5,298 nt of DNA, taken from contig DOMY01000105.1 in assembly GCA_003509785.1 (NCBI GenBank), positions 4,297-9,594 on the forward strand. The letters run 5' to 3'. Below are positions 1 to 5,225 of this stretch, in pieces. The notes beneath the pieces are model-generated. The model had not been told where the DNA came from and made no database searches. It worked only from the letters and a program-made list of their open reading frames with translations. Source of the stretch: Gemmobacter sp. GTDB lineage: Bacteria; Pseudomonadota; Alphaproteobacteria; Rhodobacterales; Rhodobacteraceae. Every line of letters begins with the position of its first letter. Within the stretch, counting starts at the first letter, position 1. The translations under genes and the position numbers were made by a program.

Positions 1-204
1 CCGGTCCCAGACGGCGCGCCTCTGCGCCGGAACGATCTGCTGTTCTGGAAAGGCCATGTGGCCCTTGTCCTGTCGCCCGACCGGATGATTCATGCCACGG
101 CCGCCGCCATGGCGGTGATCGAAGAAGATATTGTCGGCGCAGTCGCCCGCATCGCGGCAAGTGGTGGCGGCCCGGTCACGCACCGGCGCCGGATTTTGGC
201 CTGA
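1..204 (+). CDS. C40 (NlpC/P60) family cysteine peptidase, C-terminal 67 residues
   Basis: This is the 3' end of a gene that begins outside the window; the frame is open from base 1 and stops at TGA 202-204. The visible part carries the second half of an NlpC/P60 catalytic domain: the stretch RNDLLFWKGHVALVLS (visible residues 10-25) is the family's 'GDLVFF..GHVGI' block with the catalytic His at visible residue 19, and MIHA (29-32) supplies the usual third polar residue, His31. The nucleophilic Cys must lie upstream and cannot be checked. Family members are cysteine peptidases that cut D-gamma-glutamyl-diamino acid bonds in peptidoglycan peptides, so a role in cell-wall turnover or muropeptide recycling is expected from the family, not shown here. 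It converges on the DUF2794 gene, with a tandem hairpin in the gap. The family call is fairly firm; substrate and cell location are unknown. Confidence 0.85.
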   Translation, partial: PVPDGAPLRRNDLLFWKGHVALVLSPDRMIHATAAAMAVIEEDIVGAVARIAASGGGPVTHRRRILA

Positions 205-236
205 CCCTTTCCTCTTGGCACAAATACCCCGGGGGA

Positions 237-266
237 GTCACCGCAGGTGACGGGGGCAGCGCCCCC
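237..266. terminator. Tandem-hairpin terminator-like element between convergent genes
   Basis: Two perfect hairpins sit back to back. The first is GTCACC-GCA-GGTGAC (237-251), a 6-bp stem with a 3-base loop. The second is GGGGGC-AGC-GCCCCC (252-266), again a 6-bp stem with a 3-base loop. They lie between the stop codons of the peptidase gene (204) and the convergent DUF2794 gene (280), so the element could end transcription from either side. There is no U-tract on either strand, so it may act as a 3' stabiliser or a poor intrinsic terminator rather than a classical one. The preceding TTGGCACAAATACCCC (215-230) looks like part of the same recurring module. Confidence 0.6.
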
Positions 267-279
267 TCTGTCGCCGGGG

Positions 280-633
280 TCACTCGATCGGCCGGATCAG
301 CTTCTTTTCCAGAACTTTCAGCACGGCAGCCAGATCATGCCCGCGCCGCAGAATCATGCCGTTTTCGCCCACCACCGCATACATTCCCTGACGATTGCGC
401 AGTTTCGGGCGCTTTTCGATCCGATACAGCGGGTTTTCAGCGGTGCGGCGAAAGACGGCAAACACGGCCAGATCCGGCAAGGCCGAAATCCCATAGTCGC
501 GCCATTCTCCGGCGGACACCATCCGGCCATAAACCGAAAGGATCGCACCCAACTCTGCCCGGTCAAAACTTACCCGATCCGGCTCGCTGGCGCGGGGAAA
601 AGGCACGGGGGAACCGGGGGGCATCATCGTCAT
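280..633 (-). CDS. DUF2794 domain-containing protein (117 aa)
   Basis: This small protein of unknown function matches the DUF2794 family as I remember it from alphaproteobacteria. The recognisable core runs from about residue 21 to 110: VSFDRAELGAILSVYGRMVS, AGEWRDYGI, AVFAVFRR, PLYRIEKRPKL, RQGMYAVV and LRRGHDLAAVLKVLEKKL. It has no signal peptide, no membrane segment and no cysteine, and looks like a compact cytoplasmic alpha/beta protein. The frame is open upstream to base 801, but those extra 56 residues do not look like the family, so I place the start at ATG 633-631; the N-terminus is then MTMMPPGSP. Two more ATGs follow at 627 and 624. No strong Shine-Dalgarno is visible; only a weak AAGA lies 8 bases upstream of 633, which leaves the exact start uncertain. 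It is transcribed away from the asparaginase gene's 3' end and seems to be a single-gene unit. No function should be assigned. Confidence 0.85.
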   Translation of the reverse strand: MTMMPPGSPVPFPRASEPDRVSFDRAELGAILSVYGRMVSAGEWRDYGISALPDLAVFAVFRRTAENPLYRIEKRPKLRNRQGMYAVVGENGMILRRGHDLAAVLKVLEKKLIRPIE

Positions 634-731
634 GTCACAAATCTTACGCCATCCGGCTTGCAGATCAACCCATCCGTTGAACACGGCGCCGCCGCAATCT
701 GTCTTGCAATGGCCCTGCACCCTTCCAATTG

Positions 732-766
732 TTGCCGCGAATTTCGGCAAAATGAAAACTGTAGCA
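732..766 (-). promoter_or_regulatory. Possible promoter and operator of the DUF2794 gene
   Basis: On the minus strand TGCTACAGT (766-758) resembles an extended -10 box (TGn followed by 4 of 6 TATAAT matches), without a recognisable -35. Immediately downstream in the same direction is a perfect 6-bp inverted repeat, TTGCCG-N7-CGGCAA (732-750), which would sit at about the transcription start and could be a repressor site. This is pattern matching only; no regulator is known to me for this sequence. Confidence 0.25.
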
Positions 767-774
767 AGTGACAA

Positions 775-819
775 CCCGGAAGGCGGATGAATTGCCCCCA
801 ACCCAGCCGTCCTTCCGGG
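775..819. other. Long intergenic stem-loop, 12 bp stem
   Basis: CCCGGAAGGCGG (775-786) pairs with CCGTCCTTCCGGG (807-819), giving a 12-bp stem interrupted only by one bulged T at 810 and closed by a 20-base loop (787-806). The loop reads as G-rich on the minus strand (CTGGGTTGGGGGCAATTCAT). It lies in the gap between the asparaginase 3' end and the DUF2794 gene, about 60 bases beyond the asparaginase stop. It could be a 3'-UTR structure of asparaginase mRNA, a second terminator, part of a DUF2794 leader or a small RNA. I see no U-tract after it on either strand and cannot choose between these. Confidence 0.5.
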
Positions 820-840
820 GGAGTATCAGGTAATCAGGTC

Positions 841-862
841 GGCCCCCGCGCAGGCGGGGGCC
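841..862 (-). terminator. Terminator-like hairpin after the asparaginase gene
   Basis: GGCCCCCGC (841-849) and GCGGGGGCC (854-862) form a perfect 9-bp, almost all-GC stem around a 4-base loop. On the minus strand it begins 16 bases after the asparaginase stop codon. The bases after it in that direction (GACCTGATTACC) are not a U-tract, while the plus strand has TTTT shortly after. The stem is clear; efficient termination is an inference. Confidence 0.5.
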
Positions 863-878
863 ATCCCCTTTTGCGTTG

Positions 879-1880
879 TCAGGCGCCCGCAAATCCTGAT
901 GCCAGCCGGATCGTGCCGGTCTCCAATCCCCGCCAGTTGCGCTGCACACCGTTCAGCCGCTTGCGGGTGGCCGGATGGTCAGGCTCCAGCACCCCCAGCC
1001 GCACCAGAAGCCCGCAGATCGCCGCTTCAGACGCCCGGGTGGCACCATCCACGATCTTCAGCGCGATCCCCAGCTTCTGATCCGGCAGAATCGCCACGAA
1101 CACCGCCTCGGCCCCTGTCTTGAGTGCCACGCGCCCGCCCATGGCGCGCATCAGTTCGGTGCAGGCGCGGCCTTCGCCTGCCACAAATTCCGGATGTGCG
1201 GCCATGGCCTGCCGCAGCCGCACCGCTGCCCGGTCGCGTGCCGATCCTGTTTCAGGTGCGGCGGCAAACCAGGCCATTGCCCGCGCCAGCCCTTCGACAG
1301 AGGTGGCAAAGTTTGGCGCCGAACATCCGTCGATGCCATAACCGGGGCTGTCCTCGCCCGTCACATCCTCAAAGGCCGCACGGATGGCCTGCTGCAACGG
1401 ATGATCCGGTTCCACATAATCCGGCCCGGCCTTAAGATGCCGGTTCATCGTCAGGAACCCGGCATGTTTGCCGGAACAATTGTTGTGATACTGGCAAGGC
1501 GTTTCATCGCTGCGGATCAGCCGGTCGCGCTCTGCCCGGTCATAGGGTTCATGCGCGCCGCAGCGCAGATCGCTCTCGCTCAGCCCAAGATCCCTCAACC
1601 AGCAGCCGACGGCATCCACATGCAGCGCGGCGCCCTGATGGCTGGCACAAGACAGCGCCAGCTGCGCCGGTGTCAGCCCGGCAGCATCCGCAGCACCACT
1701 TTCTACCAGCGGCAGTGCCTGCAGCATCTTGCAGGACGAGCGCGGATAGATCACTGCGCCCGGGTCGCCCCAGGCCTCGACCACACTGCCATCCGCGGCG
1801 CAGATCACCGCATGGCCGGAATGGAGGCTTTCCAGCAGCCCACCTCGCCAGATTTCGACCATCGGAACCGCTTTTGTCAT
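879..1880 (-). CDS. L-asparaginase, Rhizobium etli ReAV-type (Asparaginase_II family), 333 aa
   Basis: It should hydrolyse L-asparagine to L-aspartate and ammonia, in the cytoplasm since no signal peptide is visible. It belongs to the Asparaginase_II family (PF06089), unrelated to E. coli AnsA/AnsB. The serine-protease-like double Ser-Lys site described for R. etli ReAV is complete. Ser48-x-x-Lys51 lies in YPRSSCKMLQ, Ser80 in CASHQG, and Cys135, Lys138 and His139 in NNCSGKHAG. Asp184 and Cys186 lie in GIDGCSAPN, Cys240 in GRACTELM and Lys254 in LKTGAEAVF. The first five positions carry the same numbers as I recall for ReAV and the rest are shifted by -3 or -9, so the zinc ligands (Cys135, Lys138 and the Cys at 186) are also kept. 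That numbering supports ATG 1880, which has GAGG 8 bases upstream; the longer frame to GTG 1943 has no such support. It is divergent from the IalB-family gene and followed by a GC hairpin. No transporter or aspartase neighbour is in view. Confidence 0.93.
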   Translation of the reverse strand: MTKAVPMVEIWRGGLLESLHSGHAVICAADGSVVEAWGDPGAVIYPRSSCKMLQALPLVESGAADAAGLTPAQLALSCASHQGAALHVDAVGCWLRDLGLSESDLRCGAHEPYDRAERDRLIRSDETPCQYHNNCSGKHAGFLTMNRHLKAGPDYVEPDHPLQQAIRAAFEDVTGEDSPGYGIDGCSAPNFATSVEGLARAMAWFAAAPETGSARDRAAVRLRQAMAAHPEFVAGEGRACTELMRAMGGRVALKTGAEAVFVAILPDQKLGIALKIVDGATRASEAAICGLLVRLGVLEPDHPATRKRLNGVQRNWRGLETGTIRLASGFAGA

Positions 1881-1884
1881 GCCG

Positions 1885-1892
1885 TTTTCCTC
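1885..1892 (-). promoter_or_regulatory. Ribosome binding site fixing the asparaginase start
   Basis: On the minus strand GAGGAAAA is placed so that GAGG ends 8 bases before ATG 1880. This picks that start over the upstream in-frame GTG at 1943 and ATGs at 1937 and 1916, none of which fits the family N-terminus. Confidence 0.7.
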
Positions 1893-1930
1893 ACAGATGC
1901 GCGATTCTTGGCGCATCCGCCTTTCGCGCC

Positions 1931-1981
1931 TTGCCATTTTCACGTTATGCAGGGATATCGGGTAAAAATCCCGCCTGCCAA
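1931..1981. promoter_or_regulatory. Candidate bidirectional promoter with shared -10 box
   Basis: The palindrome GATATC (1954-1959) can serve as the -10 in both directions. Rightward, TTGCCA (1931-1936) is a 5/6 -35 box at a 17-base spacing, pointing to the IalB-family gene with a leader of about 85 bases. Leftward, TTGGCA (read from 1981 to 1976) is a 5/6 -35 box at a 16-base spacing, pointing to the asparaginase gene with a leader of about 65 bases. The -10 itself matches TATAAT at only 3 of 6 positions, so strength is doubtful. The geometry is read from the sequence; promoter activity is inferred. Confidence 0.4.
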
Positions 1982-2049
1982 GGCAAAAGGCCGGGCAAAC
2001 GGCGTTCGGCAGGTGGGGTCACAGGCATATCGGCTGGAGGCTGACGGAC

Positions 2050-2586
2050 ATGACTTCCCTTTTCGCACGCACCCTCGGCGGCGCCGCGCTGGTTCTGATG
2101 GCGGCAACCGCAGTCACGGCGCAAGAATCCACCAATCAGGTTGCTGTGATGACCGACTGGTCGGTTTTCAGCGAACCGAAGGACGGCAAACCTGCCGAAT
2201 GTTGGGGTGTTTCCAGCCCCAAGGAAACCGTGAACACCCGCGACGGCAAGCCGGTGCAGGCACAGCGCAGCGAAATCCTGCTGTTTGTCACCTATCGGTC
2301 GGGCAACAGCGGCCGTGGCGAGGTCAGCTTTACCGGCGGCTATCCCTTCGCACAGGGGTCAACCGTCAGCATGGATGTCAGCGGCACCGTGTTCGAACTG
2401 TTCACCGATGGCGAATTTGCCTGGACAGCCAATGCCGATCAGGATGCCGCCATCGTGGCCGCGATGAAACGGGGCGCCAGTGCCATTCTCACCGCCCGGT
2501 CGGGCCGGGGTACGGTGACGAAAGACACCTTCTCGCTGCGCGGCTTTACCGCCGCAACAGAGGATGCGGCCAAGCGTTGCAGCTGA
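2050..2586 (+). CDS. Invasion-associated locus B (IalB) family exported protein, 178 aa
   Basis: This is a probable periplasmic or envelope protein of the IalB family (PF06776), common in alphaproteobacteria. Residues 1-25 form a Sec signal peptide: positive Arg7, a hydrophobic run GGAALVLMAATAVTA, and an AxA-like cleavage site VTA-QE near 24/25. The mature domain opens with the family hallmark DWSVFSEPKDGKPAECW (36-52). It continues through the beta-rich block LLFVTYRSGNSGRGEVSFTGGYPF (77-100), the segment FELFTDGEFAWTANADQDAAIVAAMKRGASA, and an FSLRGFTAA..AAKRC C-terminus. Only two cysteines remain in the mature protein, Cys51 and Cys177, plausibly a disulphide. The start ATG 2050 has GGAGG (2036-2040) 9 bases upstream. 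The gene stands alone, divergent from asparaginase and closed by a strong terminator. In Bartonella, IalB is linked to erythrocyte entry; in free-living relatives the role is unknown, so the name should not be read as evidence of virulence. Confidence 0.88.
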   Translation: MTSLFARTLGGAALVLMAATAVTAQESTNQVAVMTDWSVFSEPKDGKPAECWGVSSPKETVNTRDGKPVQAQRSEILLFVTYRSGNSGRGEVSFTGGYPFAQGSTVSMDVSGTVFELFTDGEFAWTANADQDAAIVAAMKRGASAILTARSGRGTVTKDTFSLRGFTAATEDAAKRCS

Positions 2587-2608
2587 TCTGCTTTTCGCGA
2601 CCTGTGCG

Positions 2609-2630
2609 GGCCGCCTTCGGGCGGCCTTTT
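2609..2630 (+). terminator. Intrinsic terminator of the IalB-family gene
   Basis: GGCCGCC (2609-2615), a TTCG tetraloop (2616-2619) and GGCGGCC (2620-2626) form a perfect 7-bp C(UUCG)G hairpin followed by TTTT (2627-2630). It starts 22 bases after the stop codon. This is a classical Rho-independent terminator and isolates rlmN transcription from the upstream gene. Confidence 0.9.
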
Positions 2631-2633
2631 GCA

Positions 2634-2648
2634 TTGCAGCGGCTGCAA
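2634..2648. promoter_or_regulatory. 15-bp palindrome upstream of the rlmN promoter
   Basis: TTGCAGC-G-GCTGCAA has perfect 7-bp arms around a single central base. A one-base loop cannot fold as an RNA hairpin without opening the centre, so a dimeric DNA-binding site is the more natural reading. It lies 22 bases before the putative -35 of rlmN, a position typical of an activator or distal operator. No known regulator is recognised. Confidence 0.3.
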
Positions 2649-2670
2649 CCCTATTTTCCACCTGCCCCGT

Positions 2671-2699
2671 TTGGCAAAGGCCATAAATTGCTGTATACC
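2671..2699 (+). promoter_or_regulatory. Sigma70-type promoter for rlmN
   Basis: TTGGCA (2671-2676, 5/6 to TTGACA) and TATACC (2694-2699, 4/6 to TATAAT) are separated by 17 bases. Transcription would begin near 2706, giving a leader of about 20 bases that contains GAAGGA (2712-2717), 8 bases before the rlmN ATG. It lies in the AT-richest part of this gap, downstream of the preceding gene's terminator. Confidence 0.6.
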
Positions 2700-2725
2700 G
2701 CCCCTTCACCCGAAGGAATCCGCCC

Positions 2726-3907
2726 ATGACCGCCCCGATAGCCCCGATCACGCAAGACGTGCTGACAATCCCACGCAAGCTGCCCGAGGGCGGCAAGCAG
2801 AACCTTGTCGGCCTGACGCGCGACCAGTTGCGCGACACACTGATCGCAGCCGGTACGCCCGAACGGCAGGCCAATATGCGTGTGGGGCAGGTCTGGCAGT
2901 GGATCTATCACTGGGGCGTGCGTGATTTCGCGCAGATGACCAATCTGGCCAAAGATTATCGCAGCCTTCTGGCCGATAACTTCGTGGTTGATCTGCCGGA
3001 ACTCGTGACCCGCCAGATTTCTGCCGATGGCACCCGCAAATATCTGGTGCGCATCGCAGGCGGGCATGAGGTCGAGGTTGTCTATATCCCCGAAGAAACG
3101 CGTGGCACGCTGTGTATCTCGTCGCAGGTGGGCTGCACGCTGACCTGTTCCTTCTGCCATACGGGCACGCAAAAGCTCGTGCGCAACCTGACGGCGGGGG
3201 AAATTGTCGGTCAGGTGATGCTGGCGCGCGACGATCTGGGGGAATGGCCGGTGCCTGGCGCCCCCAAGGATGAAACCCGCCGGATCAGCAATGTGGTGCT
3301 GATGGGCATGGGCGAGCCGCTGTATAATTTCGAAAACGTCCGCGATGCCATGAAGGTGGTTATGGATGGCGAGGGGCTGAGCCTGTCGCGCCGCCGCATC
3401 ACGCTGTCCACCTCGGGGATCGTGCCGGAAATCGCGCGCGCGGCCGAAGAGATCGGCTGCCTGCTGGCCGTCAGCTTCCATGCCACCACCGACGCGGTGC
3501 GCGACAAGCTGGTGCCGGTGAACAAGAAATGGAACATCGAAACCCTGCTGAACACCCTGCGCGACTACCCGCGCCTGTCGAACAGCGAACGCATCACCTT
3601 TGAATATGTCATGCTGAAAGGTGTGAACGATACTGATGCCGATGCCAAACGTCTGGTGAAGCTGATTCAGGGGATCCCGGCCAAGATCAACCTCATTCCC
3701 TTCAACGAATGGCCCGGCGCACCCTATGAGCGTTCCGATTGGGAACGGATCGAGGCTTTTGCCGATATCGTCTACAAGGCAGGTTATGCCTCGCCGATCC
3801 GCACACCGCGCGGCGAAGATATCATGGCAGCCTGTGGTCAGCTGAAATCGGCCACCGAACGGTCGCGGAAAAGCCGCGCTGAAATTGCTGCCGAGGCCGG
3901 GCTGTAA
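2726..3907 (+). CDS. rlmN: 23S rRNA (adenine(2503)-C(2))-methyltransferase / tRNA A37 C2-methyltransferase RlmN, 393 aa
   Basis: RlmN is a cytoplasmic radical-SAM enzyme that methylates C2 of A2503 in 23S rRNA, at the peptide exit tunnel, and of A37 in a subset of tRNAs; it supports translational fidelity and affects sensitivity to ribosome-targeting drugs. The cluster motif CxxxCxxC is Cys137-Cys141-Cys144 in GCTLTCSFCHTG. The two mechanistic cysteines are present: Cys130 (RGTLC, equivalent to E. coli Cys118) and Cys370 (MAACGQL, equivalent to Cys355, which carries the methyl group). Glu117 fits E. coli Glu105. Other hallmarks are GQVWQWIY (54-61), VLMGMGEPLYN (191-201), LSTSGIVP (227-234), SFHA (250-253), NLIPFNEWPG (322-331) and IRTPRGEDI (358-366). 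A short insertion around residues 165-185 is longer than in E. coli. The start ATG 2726 is supported by GAAGGA and by the promoter just upstream. It is monocistronic by context and converges on the antiporter gene. Confidence 0.97.
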   Translation: MTAPIAPITQDVLTIPRKLPEGGKQNLVGLTRDQLRDTLIAAGTPERQANMRVGQVWQWIYHWGVRDFAQMTNLAKDYRSLLADNFVVDLPELVTRQISADGTRKYLVRIAGGHEVEVVYIPEETRGTLCISSQVGCTLTCSFCHTGTQKLVRNLTAGEIVGQVMLARDDLGEWPVPGAPKDETRRISNVVLMGMGEPLYNFENVRDAMKVVMDGEGLSLSRRRITLSTSGIVPEIARAAEEIGCLLAVSFHATTDAVRDKLVPVNKKWNIETLLNTLRDYPRLSNSERITFEYVMLKGVNDTDADAKRLVKLIQGIPAKINLIPFNEWPGAPYERSDWERIEAFADIVYKAGYASPIRTPRGEDIMAACGQLKSATERSRKSRAEIAAEAGL

Positions 3908-3916
3908 CAGCCCGGC
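3896..3916. terminator. Terminator hairpin with the rlmN stop codon as its loop
   Basis: GCCGGGCTG (3896-3904) and CAGCCCGGC (3908-3916) pair perfectly over 9 bp, and the 3-base loop is exactly the rlmN stop codon TAA (3905-3907). It therefore begins inside the last codons of rlmN. The convergent antiporter gene stops at 3931, so the same stem, read on the other strand, lies 14 bases beyond that stop. Neither side has a good U-tract, so it may be a shared bidirectional terminator of modest strength or a collision point for convergent transcription. Confidence 0.6.
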
Positions 3917-3930
3917 TTGCCGGTGTCAGC

Positions 3931-5172
3931 TCAGGCCGTCTGTTCCGGCTTTGGCCGTGCCGGGAACTTCCGGTCGATCAGGCGGAACAGCAGCGGGTTG
4001 ATCAGGATCGACGCCATGGCGCCCGCCACCACCAGATCGCTGGCCACTTGCGGCACGATCGCAAGGTTGACGCCCATCACGATCAGGATGAATGAAAACT
4101 CCCCGATCTGGGCCAGACTTGCGGCGATGGTCAGTGCGCGTTCATCATCATGGCCGAATGCGCGCATGATGCCCCAGGCGGCCAGTGATTTGACCAGCAG
4201 AATGACCAGAACGGTCGCCAGAACTGCCAGCGGATTTTCGATCAGAACCAGCGGGTTGAACAGCATCCCGACGGATACGAAGAACAATACGGCAAAGGCG
4301 TCGCGCAGCGGCATTACATCCTTCATCGCCTGGGCGGACAGCGTCGATCCCGCCATGACCATGCCCGCAAAGAACGCCCCTAGCGCGAAAGACACGCCAA
4401 AGATGGTGGACGAGCCGTAGGCGACCCCCAGGGCAATGGCCAGAACCGACAGGCGGAACAATTCGCGCGATCCGGTGCCCGCCACATATTCCAGCAGCCA
4501 GGGGATCAGCCGACGCCCGACAACCAGCATGATGGCAACAAAGGCCGAAACCTTGGCGGCCGTTATCAGCAAGGTTGCCGCAATCGGGCCGATGCCGATC
4601 CGCGCCACCTGTGCGGCGCTTTCCTCTACGGGAACTTCGCGCCCGCCCAGCAGGCCTGCCAGTGGCGGAATCATCACAAGCGCCAGAACCATGGCCAGAT
4701 CCTCGACGACCAGCCAGCCTACGGCGATGCGGCCGCGCTGTGTTTCCACCAGATCTCGCTCCTGCAAGGCGCGCAGCAACACGACCGTGGATGCAACCGA
4801 CAGGGCAAGCCCGAAAATCAGCCCGGCGCCCAGCCCCCATCCCATCATCCAGCCCAATCCGGTGCCTGCCGCTGTCGCCACGGCAATCTGACCCAGGGCG
4901 CCGGGGATGGCGATGGTCTTGACCGACATCAACTCCTTGACCGAAAAATGCAGACCAACCCCGAACATCAGCAAGATCACCCCGATCTCGGCCAATTCGG
5001 TGGCCAATGCCTGATTGGCCACATATCCTGGCGTGAAAGGACCGATCACCATGCCTGCAAACAGATAGCCTGCGATTAGGGGTAGGCGCAGACGTTGCGC
5101 CGCCAGCCCAAAAAGGAAGGCAAGGCCAAGGCCTGCAACAATCGTGGTTATCAGGGGCGTGGCGTGGTGCAA
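3931..5172 (-). CDS. KefB/YbaL-type cation:proton antiporter (CPA2), membrane domain only, 413 aa
   Basis: This inner-membrane monovalent cation:proton antiporter of the CPA2 family probably exports K+ or Na+ in exchange for H+. The N-terminus MHHATPLITTIV matches my recollection of E. coli YbaL, and similarity continues through GYLFAGMVIGPFTPGYVA (35-52), AEIGVILLMFGVGLHFS (61-77), ASTVVLLRAL (127-136), GWLVVEDLAMVLALV (152-166), GSRELF (234-239), SFALGAFFAGMV (261-272), PLRDAFAVLFFVSVGMLF (288-305) and ASLAQIGEFSFIL (351-363). About 12-13 membrane segments can be seen. Glu157-Asp158 in the central helix and Lys328 in LLVKSLAAW are candidates for the transport site. YbaL is about 558 aa with a C-terminal RCK/TrkA-N nucleotide-binding domain; here the protein ends just after the last helix (LIDRKFPARPKPEQTA), and only 23 bases separate its stop from rlmN, so that domain is absent. 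The start is TTG, chosen from the MHHATPLIT alignment and GGAG 6 bases upstream. The ligand-gating control of KefB/KefC would be lost. Confidence 0.9.
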   Translation of the reverse strand: MHHATPLITTIVAGLGLAFLFGLAAQRLRLPLIAGYLFAGMVIGPFTPGYVANQALATELAEIGVILLMFGVGLHFSVKELMSVKTIAIPGALGQIAVATAAGTGLGWMMGWGLGAGLIFGLALSVASTVVLLRALQERDLVETQRGRIAVGWLVVEDLAMVLALVMIPPLAGLLGGREVPVEESAAQVARIGIGPIAATLLITAAKVSAFVAIMLVVGRRLIPWLLEYVAGTGSRELFRLSVLAIALGVAYGSSTIFGVSFALGAFFAGMVMAGSTLSAQAMKDVMPLRDAFAVLFFVSVGMLFNPLVLIENPLAVLATVLVILLVKSLAAWGIMRAFGHDDERALTIAASLAQIGEFSFILIVMGVNLAIVPQVASDLVVAGAMASILINPLLFRLIDRKFPARPKPEQTA

Positions 5173-5174
5173 TG

Positions 5175-5182
5175 CCTTCTCC
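5175..5182 (-). promoter_or_regulatory. Ribosome binding site for the TTG start of the antiporter
   Basis: On the minus strand GGAGAAGG precedes TTG 5172-5170; GGAG ends 6 bases before the start codon. No in-frame ATG lies between this site and the conserved family N-terminus, so the site decides in favour of a TTG start. Confidence 0.7.
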
Positions 5183-5225
5183 GGTCAATTGAAAATGGTG
5201 TGGGGTGAAAGCCGTGAATTGGCTT

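Noticed and set aside
633..801. N-terminal extension of the DUF2794 protein to 173 residues
   Set aside because: The extra 56 residues do not resemble the family, and they would run across the inverted repeat and the possible promoter. The shorter 117-residue form is close to the size expected for a single-domain DUF2794 protein.
823..839. Short direct repeat ATCAGGT twice near 826-839
   Set aside because: Two adjacent 7-base copies are too little to support a repeat element or an attachment site; no integrase or tRNA is nearby.
1952..1972. GGGAT-N11-ATCCC inverted repeat in the divergent promoter region
   Set aside because: Arms of only 5 bp with an 11-base gap are likely by chance, and the region is better explained by promoter boxes.
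975..2729. Long open frame of 584 codons on the plus strand
   Set aside because: It runs antisense through the asparaginase gene and then out of frame through the IalB gene. Its translation is rich in Arg, His, Pro and Cys with no domain pattern, as expected from a GC-rich shadow frame.
2651..3481. Minus-strand open frame of 276 codons opposite rlmN
   Set aside because: It is a mirror of rlmN, with low-complexity His/Arg/Gln-rich translation and no start-site support; rlmN itself is certain.
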